Positions 50,867 through 60,025 of a stretch of 64,000 nt of DNA are shown here, one piece after another (the stretch's first letter is position 1; each line of letters starts with the position of its first letter). The notes under the pieces were generated by a model that was not told the DNA's origin, did not search any database, and saw nothing but the letters and a program-made list of their open reading frames with translations. Both the position numbers and the translations under genes were made by a program. The stretch is from the NCBI RefSeq assembly GCF_009764265.1, contig NZ_RWIR01000073.1:84384-148383 (forward strand), written 5' to 3'. The stretch is from Pseudomonas sp. PB101 (GTDB lineage: Bacteria > Pseudomonadota > Gammaproteobacteria > Pseudomonadales > Pseudomonadaceae).

Positions 50867-51658
50867 CTATCGCAAATCCCCATACCCCAACACCTCGGCC
50901 TCACGCTGATAATCGAGCACAACCTGATAGTCGCTTTCGCTGGCGGGCAGCACCTGCGGCAAACCGAGGATTTCGGCAACCTCAGGTAACTCGCGCAGCG
51001 CCTGGTTCATCGCCTGCAATAGCGCTTCAGCCTGCTGAGCGCTGACGGTGGCCGAGGTGATGTAGGGCAACGTCGGGCTCAAGGCACTGCGCTCAATCAC
51101 GCGCAAACCGGCCACTTCCTCTGCGGCGTGGCGCGCCAGATAGGCGAAGGTCACGCTGTCGATGGCCGCCAGGTCGGCAAGGTCTTCGCGTAACCAGTGC
51201 AGGCTTTCGCGATGGCTGCCGCTGATGCCGATCTGAGAAAAAAACCGCCCCTCACGCTGCAACGGCGCCAACCGGTGGCGCAGCAGGTTCATGCCGCTGT
51301 TGGAATCCCGGCCATTGATCACGCCCCGGCTGCCTCGAAAATCCGCCAGGGTTCGGCGCGCATCGTCGGTGCGTGCCAGGATCAGGCTGCAATGGTTGCC
51401 GCCACTGCTGTCCGGCAGTTCATACCGAGGGCGGCCCAGGACCCGGACCTTGCCGCGCAATGCTGTCATCAGCGGGTAGCCGCAGGTTTGCGCGAGCAGC
51501 AAGTGCGGCGACAACCACACATCCGACAGCGACAGGCCTTCGGCATCACGGCGGGTGCCGCCCAGGTGCTCGAGGATTCGCGCCAGCCAGCGTTCGTTGG
51601 CCTGGTGGATCAGCTCGGGGGCGGTGTACATCTGTAGTTCGGCGATGTGTTGGGTCAT
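50867..51658 (-). CDS. PhnD/SsuA-type substrate-binding-like protein, no signal peptide
   Basis: A 263-residue protein with the periplasmic phosphonate-binding fold (VWLSPHLLLAQTCGYPLMTA, FRGSRGVINGRDSNSGMNLL, ISGSHRESLHWLREDLADLA with AIDSVTFAYLAR). There is no signal peptide, so it may act in the cytoplasm or be sensed by another protein. No transporter genes are near. It lies 28 bases downstream of the desaturase gene and is probably co-transcribed with it. Confidence 0.82.
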   Translation of the reverse strand: MTQHIAELQMYTAPELIHQANERWLARILEHLGGTRRDAEGLSLSDVWLSPHLLLAQTCGYPLMTALRGKVRVLGRPRYELPDSSGGNHCSLILARTDDARRTLADFRGSRGVINGRDSNSGMNLLRHRLAPLQREGRFFSQIGISGSHRESLHWLREDLADLAAIDSVTFAYLARHAAEEVAGLRVIERSALSPTLPYITSATVSAQQAEALLQAMNQALRELPEVAEILGLPQVLPASESDYQVVLDYQREAEVLGYGDLR

Positions 51659-51685
51659 CGAAGTTTTCCAGAGCAGCGTAGCAAA

Positions 51686-52627
51686 TCAGTGAAACGGATG
51701 CCTCGGGCTGTCGATGGCTTTGACGCCATGTTCACGCCACAACTGCCCATAACCCTGCACCAGAAACCCGCCACTGCGCGCCAGCCATTGCTCGCGGCGG
51801 GCCCGGTAAGCGCGGGGCAAGTCGTACCAGGGCAACCCCGGCAACTCGTGATGCACCAGATGGAAATTGAGGTTCAGGAACAGCCAGCGCCACGGCCAGG
51901 CGGCTTCATTGAGCACGGTGCGTTGTTCCGGCGCGGCATGAGGTCGATGTTCATAGTAGGAGCGAATCATGGCGATCGACAGCGCCGGCACGCTGATCAA
52001 AAACAGGTAATGCCAGAGCGCAAACACGCTGAAGTGCGCGATGAACAGCAGCATCAACAGCGTCAGCGACCCGTGACTCAACCACATCAGCCAGGCCTGA
52101 CGATTACCCGCTTGCAATCGCTGCAACTCTTCGCCGGCCAACGCCAGCAAGGCCAGCGGCGCACCCAGGGCAAAGCGGCCGAGCACGGTCTTGTTCAGCC
52201 AGTGCAGGCTGCGCACCAGCAGAGAACTGCCCTGCCACTGCCCGGCACTCAGGTAACGGCTTTCCGGGTCGCGACCGGGGATGGTCAGGTCTTCGTCACG
52301 GTGATGCAGCAAATGACTATCGCGATACAGGGTGTACGGATACCAGACGGCAAACGGCGCGTAGCCGAGGATCTTGTTCAGGGCTGGCCAGCGCGTGGGA
52401 TGACCGTGCAGCAGCTCGTGTTGCACCGACAACCACAGCACCAGCAATGGAATCAGCAACAGCGTGCTCCACCACACACCCAGGCGATGGCTGTTCAACA
52501 CGATGCCGAACCAGGCGCCATACACGCCGATCAACAGTAACCAGGTCGGCCATTCGGTACGGGCGGTAAAGCGTCGACGCAGGGTTTCGATTTCTTCTTG
52601 GTGGGCGCTGTCGAAGTAATGGGGCAT
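51686..52627 (-). CDS. Membrane fatty acid desaturase-like protein
   Basis: A 313-residue di-iron membrane desaturase/hydroxylase. The three His boxes are HELLHGH, HLLHHRDED and HLVHHELPG, and about four membrane segments surround them (for example WPTWLLLIGVYGAWFGIVL). It could desaturate acyl lipids or hydroxylate another lipid. ATG 52627 is preferred over 52720 on homology. A strong hairpin lies upstream. Confidence 0.9.
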   Translation of the reverse strand: MPHYFDSAHQEEIETLRRRFTARTEWPTWLLLIGVYGAWFGIVLNSHRLGVWWSTLLLIPLLVLWLSVQHELLHGHPTRWPALNKILGYAPFAVWYPYTLYRDSHLLHHRDEDLTIPGRDPESRYLSAGQWQGSSLLVRSLHWLNKTVLGRFALGAPLALLALAGEELQRLQAGNRQAWLMWLSHGSLTLLMLLFIAHFSVFALWHYLFLISVPALSIAMIRSYYEHRPHAAPEQRTVLNEAAWPWRWLFLNLNFHLVHHELPGLPWYDLPRAYRARREQWLARSGGFLVQGYGQLWREHGVKAIDSPRHPFH

Positions 52628-52701
52628 GGCGTTGCTCAGATCGGGGACCAATCCCCTTCTGTGCAATGGCCGTGGGAAATCCTGCAGATTATTTTCAGGA
52701 G

Positions 52702-52730
52702 GATCGCTCCCATGTTGCATGGGAGCGATC
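52702..52730. repeat. 13-bp perfect hairpin between desaturase and a small gene
   Basis: GATCGCTCCCATG-TTG-CATGGGAGCGATC forms a 13-base-pair stem with a 3-base loop. It lies just after the stop of the 36-aa gene and before the desaturase, and may terminate or attenuate transcription, although there is no T-run. Confidence 0.75.
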
Positions 52731-52744
52731 GATCATCGCGGGGA

Positions 52745-52855
52745 TCAGTGACCGAACACGCCGACCTTCTTGGCCTTCTTGTCCGCGCGTTTTTCAATGG
52801 CGGTTTTCACCGGTTTCTTTTTCGCCGATTTCTTTGAATCCATACCTTTGGACAT
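52745..52855 (-). CDS. Small lysine-rich protein (36 aa)
   Basis: An unlisted small gene: the 36-residue product is highly basic, with MSKGMDSKKSAKKKPVKTAI at its start and KKAKKVGVFGH at its end. Similar short Lys-rich proteins occur in other pseudomonads in my recollection; they may bind nucleic acid. It is followed by a 13-bp hairpin. Confidence 0.68.
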   Translation of the reverse strand: MSKGMDSKKSAKKKPVKTAIEKRADKKAKKVGVFGH

Positions 52856-52957
52856 GATGCGTACTCCACTCGAGGGGATGTGAGATCAGGTATACACCTA
52901 TCCCGGCGCGCGCGTTCTTTTATAATCGCCGGCTTTGCACACCGACAGTCCGAGACC

Positions 52958-53377
52958 ATGCCCGACATCCAGTTCACCCTGCTCGACGAGCCGTTATGGC
53001 CCTTGATGAACAAGTTCTACCGCGCTCACCAATCGTCGATGAAAGCCGTGCGCGACGCGCAGCTGTGGGTGGCCCGGCGTGACGGGATTGTTGCCGCTTT
53101 GTGTTTGCGCCCGGTGTCCGGCGGGCATTGGCTGACCGGGTTGTTTGTCGATCCGCAGTGCCGGGAGCAAGGAATCGCCGCCGGGTTGATCGCGGCCGCG
53201 GTGAAGGATTGCGAACTGCCGGTGTGGTTGTTCTGTCATCCGGACCTGCGCGGGTTTTATGAGCGACACGGGTTTACGTTTGATCCGCCGATGCCTTACG
53301 CGATGGTTGAGCGATTGAGCCGATATGCGCGCAGCAAGCCGATGATTGCGATGGGGTTGGAGCCTGCTCAAGCCTGA
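52958..53377 (+). CDS. GNAT family N-acetyltransferase
   Basis: A 139-residue GNAT: LTGLFVDPQCREQGIAAGLI is the acetyl-CoA loop (about 60-79) and FYERHGFTFDPPMPY follows. ATG 52958 is chosen on homology; the frame is open from 52880. Convergent with def. Confidence 0.86.
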   Translation: MPDIQFTLLDEPLWPLMNKFYRAHQSSMKAVRDAQLWVARRDGIVAALCLRPVSGGHWLTGLFVDPQCREQGIAAGLIAAAVKDCELPVWLFCHPDLRGFYERHGFTFDPPMPYAMVERLSRYARSKPMIAMGLEPAQA

Positions 53378-53405
53378 TGAAGATCTAATGTGGTTTGTGG
53401 TGTGC

Positions 53406-53945
53406 TTAATCGTCCGCGTTGGGATCCAGGTCCGGGAACATCACCTCGGTGAAGCCGAACTTGCTGAAGTCGGTGATGCGCGACGGGTACAGGCGGCCGA
53501 TCAGGTGATCGCACTCGTGCTGCACCACCCGTGCGTGGAACCCTGAAGCAAAACGCACGATCGGTTCGCCCTTGGGGTCGAGGCCTTCGTAGCGAATCTG
53601 CTGGTAACGCTGCACCGCACCGCGCAGGCCCGGTACGGACAAACAGCCTTCGAAGCCCTCTTCCAGCACCGGGCTCAGCGGTGTGATCAACGGGTTGATC
53701 AGGATCGTCTGCGGCACGGCGTCGGCATCCGGATAACGTTCGCTGTGCTCGAAACCGAAGATCACCAGTTGCAGGTCGACGCCGATCTGCGGAGCCGCCA
53801 GGCCAACGCCTCCCACACTTTCCATGGTCTGGAACATGTCATCGATCAGTTGCCACAGCTCGGGGCTGTCGAACATTTCGGCCGGCACCGGCGGGGCAAT
53901 GCGCAGCAGGCGCTCATCGCCCATTTTCAGAATTTCACGAATCAT
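53406..53945 (-). CDS. def: Peptide deformylase
   Basis: Removes the formyl group from the N-terminal methionine of new proteins. All three motifs are present: GVGLAAPQ (46-53), EGCLS (99-103, metal-binding Cys) and HECDH (143-147, with catalytic Glu). Length 179. It begins three bases after the yihY-type gene and is probably in its operon. It is not next to fmt here, so it is likely an additional deformylase. Confidence 0.95.
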   Translation of the reverse strand: MIREILKMGDERLLRIAPPVPAEMFDSPELWQLIDDMFQTMESVGGVGLAAPQIGVDLQLVIFGFEHSERYPDADAVPQTILINPLITPLSPVLEEGFEGCLSVPGLRGAVQRYQQIRYEGLDPKGEPIVRFASGFHARVVQHECDHLIGRLYPSRITDFSKFGFTEVMFPDLDPNADD

Positions 53946-53947
53946 GA

Positions 53948-54907
53948 TCAGGTTTCATCAATGGTTGGTTTGGGTTGTGAATGATCACGGCCCAGTCCCG
54001 AAACGTGGTGTTTTTCCTCATGGACGGGACCATGCTCGCCGGCAACTTTTTCGCCCGGGTCCTTACCCTCCCGCGACATGTGCTCGATCACCGCATTCAT
54101 CTCCGCGCCCAGCAACAGCACCGCGGCGGAAATGTAGAAGTACAGCAACAGCACGATGATCGCGCCGATACTGCCATACATGGCGTTGTAGTTGGCGAAC
54201 TCCTTGACGTACAAACCGAAGCCCAGGGAGGCGATGATCCACACCACCACCGCCAGCACCGAGCCCGGGGTGATGAAGCGGAATTCCTGTTTGACGTCGG
54301 GCATGACGTAGTAGATCAACGCAACCGCGACCATCAGCAGAATCACGATCACCGGCCAGCGCACGATGGTCCATAGGGTCACGATGAAATCCTCAAGCCC
54401 GACCTGCGCGGCGATCCAGCCCATCACTTGCGGACCGAGCACCATCAGCGCCGCCGCAATCAGCAACATGCCGGCAATGCCCACGGTGTAGATGACCGAC
54501 AACGGAAAGCGTTTCCACAGCGGGCGCCCTTCGACCACGTCGTAGGCCGCGTTCATCGCGCTCATCATCAGCCGCACACCCGCCGAGGCGGTGTACAGCG
54601 CAATCACGATACCCACCGAGAGCAAACCACCCTTGGACTGCTGCAGTTGGTCGATCACCGGGTTGACCTGTTCCAGCGCTTGGGGCGGCAATACAAGTTC
54701 CGATTGCAGGCGCAGCCAGGAGAAGAAATCCGGCAGGTGCAGGAAGCCGATCAGGGCAATCAGGAACAGGATGAACGGAAACAGCGAAAACAGCATCTGA
54801 TAGGCCAGCGCCGAGGCATAGGTCGACATCTCGTCGTCGACGAACTCGGTGACCGTGCGCATCATCACACGGTGCAGGGGCAGGCCTCTCATGTCCGGAA
54901 AAATCAT
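53948..54907 (-). CDS. YihY/BrkB family membrane protein
   Basis: A 319-residue inner-membrane protein with six predicted helices and the YihY/virulence factor BrkB pattern (STYASALAYQMLFSLFPFIL, GLLSVGIVIALYTASAGVRL, YGSIGAIIVLLLYFYISAAV, LLLGAEMNAVIEH). The C-terminal 45 residues are a charged, His-rich tail. The function is unresolved. ATG 54907 has GGAGA five bases upstream; 54919 is an alternative. The gene has def just downstream. Confidence 0.9.
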   Translation of the reverse strand: MIFPDMRGLPLHRVMMRTVTEFVDDEMSTYASALAYQMLFSLFPFILFLIALIGFLHLPDFFSWLRLQSELVLPPQALEQVNPVIDQLQQSKGGLLSVGIVIALYTASAGVRLMMSAMNAAYDVVEGRPLWKRFPLSVIYTVGIAGMLLIAAALMVLGPQVMGWIAAQVGLEDFIVTLWTIVRWPVIVILLMVAVALIYYVMPDVKQEFRFITPGSVLAVVVWIIASLGFGLYVKEFANYNAMYGSIGAIIVLLLYFYISAAVLLLGAEMNAVIEHMSREGKDPGEKVAGEHGPVHEEKHHVSGLGRDHSQPKPTIDET

Positions 54908-55038
54908 TCGCGTCTCCATTCGCCGCTTACGGATTGGGGTTGGAGTCTGGCGACTCAGGGGCCGTTTTCTATCATCAAGGTAGCCCAGTTGGCGACTTTG
55001 AAACAATTTCCGGGTGCAAGTTCAGGCTGACACAAAAA

Positions 55039-55067
55039 CGGCCATCCGAGATGGCCGCCTTTGTTTT
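55039..55067. terminator. Terminator between csbD and yihY
   Basis: CGGCCAT-CCGAG-ATGGCCG with A-rich and T-rich flanks. It lies after the csbD stop on the minus strand. Confidence 0.8.
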
Positions 55068-55081
55068 CATTAAAGGCCGGA

Positions 55082-55273
55082 TCAGGCGTCATCGATACCT
55101 TTTTTGAGCGCATCCTTGGCCTTGCCGACTGCTTGCTGGGCCTCGCCTTTCTTTTCCTGCATCACGCCCTCGGCACGCATCTTGTCGTTACCGGTGGCCT
55201 TGCCGACGCCTTGCTTGACGTTGCCGGCGGCTTCATTGGCCATGCCTTTGACTTTATCGCTTGTGCTGCTCAT
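55082..55273 (-). CDS. CsbD family stress-response protein
   Basis: A 63-residue, Lys/Ala-rich helical protein (MSSTSDKVKGMANEAAGNVK, then GVGKATGNDKMRAEG and KKGEAQQAVGKAKDAL), typical of CsbD. These small proteins rise under stress and in stationary phase; no molecular role is proven. Confidence 0.92.
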   Translation of the reverse strand: MSSTSDKVKGMANEAAGNVKQGVGKATGNDKMRAEGVMQEKKGEAQQAVGKAKDALKKGIDDA

Positions 55274-55475
55274 GGTGATTCTCCTGTGAGCATTTCAATA
55301 GACGGAAAAATCGCTACACAAGGTTGACCGGGGGCCTTTACAGGGAGTTTCATTTATTTTCTCCGCGACATTTCATCGTCCGGTGCAGGTTGCGCTTTAT
55401 GTTTGCCGGCCAACCCCCGAGAATGCGCAACACATTCAGGCCATGGCGCTGAAGATCCAATCCCGTAGGAATGTT

Positions 55476-55853
55476 ATGAAACTTGATAAAAAGCAGGCCA
55501 TTGCCCGCAGAAACCAGGAACTTGGCGGTGCTGTGCTTGGCGTCAACAACTGCCACTTCGCCGAATTGAACCGCAATCGCAACATCTGGTGGTTCGACCT
55601 CCCGGTGACGCGCCTGGCCGTCGGTCAGTACGAGTGGATTCACCTGCTGATGCACACGCCAGCCACCGACGAGCTGCTGCACCTGAAAGTGCCGACCGTG
55701 TTCCTGCGCGAGAAACTCGAAGGCCTGGTGGTGCGCAATGAAGGCAAGCGCAAGGCGGCATTGAGCCTGGAGCTGAGCGCCGACAAGGACTCCTTCCTGC
55801 AGGACATGCGCCCGACGGGCACCAACGTCAACTTCGCGCCGTTCCGCTTGTAG
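55476..55853 (+). CDS. Conserved protein of unknown function (125 aa)
   Basis: I do not recognise the family. The 125-residue soluble protein opens with MKLDKKQAIARRNQELGGAV and has VNNCHFAELNRNRNIWWFDL, QYEWIHLLMHTP and a C-terminal beta segment TNVNFAPFRL. No catalytic motif is obvious. ATG 55476 has AGGA seven bases upstream. Its TAG stop codon is part of the following REP element. Confidence 0.75.
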   Translation: MKLDKKQAIARRNQELGGAVLGVNNCHFAELNRNRNIWWFDLPVTRLAVGQYEWIHLLMHTPATDELLHLKVPTVFLREKLEGLVVRNEGKRKAALSLELSADKDSFLQDMRPTGTNVNFAPFRL

Positions 55854-55939
55854 GAGCCGGCTTGCTGGCGATTGCGGTATATCCGACGCATCAATGTTGA
55901 CTGATACTCCGCCATCGCCAGCAAGCCGGCTCCTACAGG
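55849..55939. repeat. REP pair (GCCGGC/GCTGGC type)
   Basis: Inverted units 55849-55874 and 55912-55939. The first unit supplies the stop codon of the gene at 55476. Confidence 0.9.
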
Positions 55940-55967
55940 TCGTCTACCTGTGTCCGGCGTCAACAAA

Positions 55968-55990
55968 AAGCCCCGCATCTGCGGGGCTTC
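55968..55990 (-). terminator. Terminator of fadD1
   Basis: AAGCCCCGCA pairs with TGCGGGGCTT around two bases; the A-run at its left is a T-run on the fadD1 strand. It lies six bases after the fadD1 stop. Confidence 0.85.
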
Positions 55991-55995
55991 TTGTT

Positions 55996-57696
55996 TTACG
56001 CGGTGGCTTTCTTCGCGTTGATCTTCTTCAGTTCTTCATCGCGCAATTCACGACGCAGGATCTTGCCGACGTTGGTGGTCGGCAGTGCATCGCGGAATTC
56101 CACGGAACGCGGGACCTTGTAGCCGGTGACGTTGGCGCGCATGTGCTCCATCACCTGTTCCTTGGTCAACGTCACGCCCGGCTTGGCGACGATGAAGATC
56201 TTGATCGCCTCGCCCGACTTCTCGTCCGGTATGCCGATGGCCGCGCATTGCAGCACGCCCGGCAAGGTGGCCAGCACGTCTTCGAGTTCGTTCGGGTATA
56301 CGTTGAAACCGGACACCAGGATCATGTCTTTCTTGCGATCGACAATGCGCATGTAGCCGTCTGGCTGGATCAGCGCGATGTCACCGGTCTTCAACCAGCC
56401 TTCGCTGTCGAGCATTTCATCGGTGGCTTCCTGGCGCTGCCAGTAACCCTTCATGACTTGCGGCCCTTTCACGCACAGTTCGCCGATTTCGCCCAGCGGC
56501 TGCTCGACACCGGCATCGTTGATGACTTTGCACAGGGTCGACGGTACCGGAATGCCGATGGTGCCGATCTGAATGTTCTGGATCGGGTTGACCGTGGCCA
56601 CCGGGCTGGTTTCGGTCATGCCGTAGCCTTCGCAGATGGCGCAACCGGTGACCGCCTTCCAGCGTTCGGCCGCGGCCAGTTGCAGGGCCATGCCGCCCGA
56701 CAGGGTGACTTTCAGCGCGGAGAAGTCCAGCTTGCGGAAACCTTCGTTGTTGCACAGGGCCACGAACAGTGTGTTCAGGCCGACAAAGCCGCTGAACTTC
56801 CACTTCGACAGTTCCTTGACCATCGCCGGCAGGTCGCGCGGGTTGCTGATCAGGATGTTGTGGTTGCCGATCAGCATCATCGCCATGCAGTGAAAGGTGA
56901 ACGCATAGATGTGATACAGCGGCAGCGGGGTGATCAGGATCTCGCAACCTTCATTGAGGTTGGAACCCATCAGCGCCTTGCACTGCAGCATGTTCGCCAC
57001 CAGGTTGCGATGGGTCAGCATCGCGCCCTTGGCCACGCCGGTGGTGCCGCCGGTGTATTGCAGCACCGCGACGTCGCCGCTGGCCGGATTGGCTTCCGCC
57101 ACTGGCTGGCCCTGGCCTTTGCTCAGCACGTCGTTGAACTTGACGGCTTTTGGCAAGTGGTAGGCCGGCACCATCTTCTTCACGTACTTGATGACGCTGT
57201 TGATCAGCAAGCGCTTGAGCGGCGGCAGCAGGTCGGCGACTTCGGTGACGATCACGTGCTTGACGCCGGTTTTCGGCACCACGGTCTCAGCCAGGTGCGC
57301 CATGTTGGCCAGGCAGACCAGGGCCTTGGCACCGGAGTCGTTGAATTGGTGTTCCATTTCCCGCGCGGTGTACAGCGGGTTGGTGTTGACCACGATCAGC
57401 CCGGCGCGGATGGCCCCGAAGACGGCGACCGGGTACTGCAACACGTTGGGCAGTTGCACGGCAATTCGATCGCCGGGCTGCAAATCGGTATGCTGTTGCA
57501 GATAAGCGGCAAACGCACCGGACAATTCGTACAGCTCACCGTAGGTGAGTGTCTTGCCCAGGTTGCTGAATGCCGGCTTGTTGGCGAAGCGTTGGCAGGA
57601 TTGCTTCAACACTGCCTGAATATTCGGATACTCGTCTGGATTGATGTCGGCAGCAATCCCGGCAGGGTACTTATCCTTCCAAAAGTCTTCGATCAT
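55996..57696 (-). CDS. fadD1: Long-chain fatty acid-CoA ligase FadD1
   Basis: Activates fatty acids to acyl-CoA with ATP for beta-oxidation. The 566-residue AMP-forming ligase shows the P-loop YTGGTTGVAKGAM, GYGMTETSP, WLKTGDIALIQPDGYMRI with IVDRKKDMILVSGFNVYPNE, and the C-terminal catalytic Lys in VGKILRREL. The tandem paralogue fadD2 is upstream on the same strand with a REP between. The order matches the fadD1-fadD2 pair of P. aeruginosa. Confidence 0.94.
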   Translation of the reverse strand: MIEDFWKDKYPAGIAADINPDEYPNIQAVLKQSCQRFANKPAFSNLGKTLTYGELYELSGAFAAYLQQHTDLQPGDRIAVQLPNVLQYPVAVFGAIRAGLIVVNTNPLYTAREMEHQFNDSGAKALVCLANMAHLAETVVPKTGVKHVIVTEVADLLPPLKRLLINSVIKYVKKMVPAYHLPKAVKFNDVLSKGQGQPVAEANPASGDVAVLQYTGGTTGVAKGAMLTHRNLVANMLQCKALMGSNLNEGCEILITPLPLYHIYAFTFHCMAMMLIGNHNILISNPRDLPAMVKELSKWKFSGFVGLNTLFVALCNNEGFRKLDFSALKVTLSGGMALQLAAAERWKAVTGCAICEGYGMTETSPVATVNPIQNIQIGTIGIPVPSTLCKVINDAGVEQPLGEIGELCVKGPQVMKGYWQRQEATDEMLDSEGWLKTGDIALIQPDGYMRIVDRKKDMILVSGFNVYPNELEDVLATLPGVLQCAAIGIPDEKSGEAIKIFIVAKPGVTLTKEQVMEHMRANVTGYKVPRSVEFRDALPTTNVGKILRRELRDEELKKINAKKATA

Positions 57697-58091
57697 GGAA
57701 GCCCACTCCTCAGCAACGCGAATTCAGCACCGCATTTGATGCGATTATTATTGGTGTTTGGTCATTGGTGAATCTGGGCTTTTACACAGGCCAAGAAGCA
57801 CAAAGCGCGCCGAGAGTAGCAGCTTTGCCAAGGGTCGACTAGAGCCAAAAGCGGCCTCCACGGTCACATTTGTGACTCAAGACTTACAAGCAGTCATTTT
57901 AGAGCAAAAAATCTATTAATCTCTGGAGCCCACGTAAACCGGGGCTTTAGCGTCTGCCAAAAAACATCGTCGGAACGCCGCCCGGGGCAAGCCCGCTCCC
58001 ACAAAGTTCGCGTCGTACACAAGGTTTGTGCACAACAATGAACCTGTGGGAGCGGGCTTGCCCGCGATGCGCGAAGCGCGCTCTCTAACGA
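57697..58091. repeat. fadD2-fadD1 intergenic region with a REP pair
   Basis: REP units 57979-58003 and 58043-58070 (GCGGGC type) follow fadD2; the rest, about 280 bases, is AT-richer and should hold the fadD1 promoter. No gene was found. Confidence 0.85.
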
Positions 58092-59780
58092 TTACGCGAT
58101 ATCCCGCAACTCCCGCCGCAAAATCTTGCCCACCGGCGTCATCGGCAGCGATTCGCGCAGCACGATGTGCTTGGGTACCTTGTACGCCGTGAAGTTCTCC
58201 TTGCAGTAAGCCTTCAGTTCTTCAAGGCTGACCCCCGCTTCACGGGCCACCACGAACAGCTTCACCGCCTCTCCCGACCGCTCGTCGGGCACACCGATGA
58301 CCGCACAGTTGGCGACGTTCGGGTGAGCCATCACCACGTCTTCGATCTCGTTCGGGTACACGTTGAAACCCGAGACGATGATCATGTCCTTCTTGCGGTC
58401 GACGATGCGCACGAAACCGTCCGGGTCGATCACCGCGATGTCACCGGACTTGAACCAGCCCTCGGCATCCAGCACCTCGGCCGTGGCATCGGGTTTCTGC
58501 CAGTAGCCCTTCATGATCTGCGGGCCTTTGATGCAGAGCTCGCCGCGCTCACCCAGCGGTTGTTCGACGCCGTCATCGCTGATGACTTTCAGCGTGGTGC
58601 CCGGCACAGGCATGCCGACCGTGCCGATCCGCGACTTGTCGCCATAGGGGTTGGTACAGGCCACCGGCGAAGTTTCGGTCAGGCCGTAACCTTCGGTGAT
58701 GCGGCAACCGGTCAGTTGCTCCCAACGCTCGGCGGTCGCCTTGACCAGCGCCGTGCCGCCGGAGTTGGTGAGCTTGAGGCTGGAGAAGTCCAGGGTCTTG
58801 AAATCCGGATGATCCATCAGCGCGACGAACAGCGTGTTGAGACCCAGCAACGCCGAGAACCGCCAGTTCTTCAGCTCCTTGATGAAACCGCCGATGTCAC
58901 GCGGGTTGGTGATCAGCACGTTGTGGTTGCCGGTCACCATCATGCACATGCAGTTCGCGGTGAAGGCATAGATATGGTACAGCGGCAGCGGCGCGATCAT
59001 GACCTCCTGGCCTTCGCGCAACAACGGCTGACCGTCGCTGCCGAACTGTCCAAGACAGGCCCGCGCCTGCTGCATGTTCGCCACCAGGTTGCCGTGGGTC
59101 AGCATCGCGCCCTTGGCCAGGCCTGTGGTGCCACCGGTGTATTGCAGCACGGCGATGTCGTCGAGACCGACGGTCAGCGGCTTGATGCCCAGGCCACGGC
59201 CCATGCGCAACGCGCTCTTGAAGGAAACGGCCTGGGGCAAGGAATAGTCCGGGACCATCTTCTTGACCTTGCTCACCACGGTGTTGACCAGCCAGCCCCT
59301 GGCGGTGGGCATCAGGTCGCCCATCTTCGCTTCGATCAGGAACTGGATGTCGGTGTCGGGGAGCACTTCCTGGACTTTCTGGCCGAACATGTTCAGGTAC
59401 ACCAGCGCCCGGGCACCGGAGTCCTTGAACTGGTGACGCATTTCCCGTGCGGTGTACAAGGGGTTGGTGTTGACCACGATCAACCCGGCGCGCAAGGCAC
59501 CGAACACGGCAATCGGATATTGCAGGACGTTGGGCATCTGCACCGCGATGCGGTCACCCGGTACCAGGTCGGTGTGGGCTTGCAGGTAACCGGCGAAGGC
59601 AGCGCTCTGGCGTTCCAGTTCGGCGTACGTCAGGGTCACGCCCATGTTGCTGAACGCGGGGCGGTCAGCAAACTTCTTGCAGGAACGTTCGAACACCTCG
59701 ATCACCGACTTGAAGGCTCCCAGATCGATATCCAGGGGGACGCCGGCCGGGCGTTTGTCATTCCAGAAATCAGGTTGCAT
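58092..59780 (-). CDS. fadD2: Long-chain fatty acid-CoA ligase FadD2
   Basis: A 562-residue paralogue of FadD1 with YTGGTTGLAKGAM, GYGLTETSP, DIAVIDPDGFVRIVDRKKDM and the terminal VGKILRRELRDIA. In P. aeruginosa the two enzymes differ in chain-length preference. The promoter should lie between here and the divergent lipase gene at 60026. Confidence 0.94.
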   Translation of the reverse strand: MQPDFWNDKRPAGVPLDIDLGAFKSVIEVFERSCKKFADRPAFSNMGVTLTYAELERQSAAFAGYLQAHTDLVPGDRIAVQMPNVLQYPIAVFGALRAGLIVVNTNPLYTAREMRHQFKDSGARALVYLNMFGQKVQEVLPDTDIQFLIEAKMGDLMPTARGWLVNTVVSKVKKMVPDYSLPQAVSFKSALRMGRGLGIKPLTVGLDDIAVLQYTGGTTGLAKGAMLTHGNLVANMQQARACLGQFGSDGQPLLREGQEVMIAPLPLYHIYAFTANCMCMMVTGNHNVLITNPRDIGGFIKELKNWRFSALLGLNTLFVALMDHPDFKTLDFSSLKLTNSGGTALVKATAERWEQLTGCRITEGYGLTETSPVACTNPYGDKSRIGTVGMPVPGTTLKVISDDGVEQPLGERGELCIKGPQIMKGYWQKPDATAEVLDAEGWFKSGDIAVIDPDGFVRIVDRKKDMIIVSGFNVYPNEIEDVVMAHPNVANCAVIGVPDERSGEAVKLFVVAREAGVSLEELKAYCKENFTAYKVPKHIVLRESLPMTPVGKILRRELRDIA

Positions 59781-60025
59781 TGTTCTTGTCCTCTTTACCT
59801 GAATCTATCCGGGGCCACTGTTCTGTCATTTCTCAAGAAAAATGCAAAAAGCGGAGCTTCACGGACACTAGCAGTTATGACGTAGCAGGCAAATATGCCA
59901 ACCGCCGTCATTGATCGCATGAATCTTTCTGCCGTGGCGTAGCCTGATCAGACGCCCATTCAAGGATGCGCTATAAACTGCAACGAGCTGTTTCCAACCA
60001 GGCAGCCCCATGCAAAGGAACCGCC

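Noticed and set aside
58167..59885. Plus-strand frame of 572 codons antisense to fadD2
   Set aside because: A shadow of the high-GC ligase gene; no ribosome site and no recognisable domain. The same applies to 55894-57771 over fadD1 and 62216-63952 over the aminotransferase.
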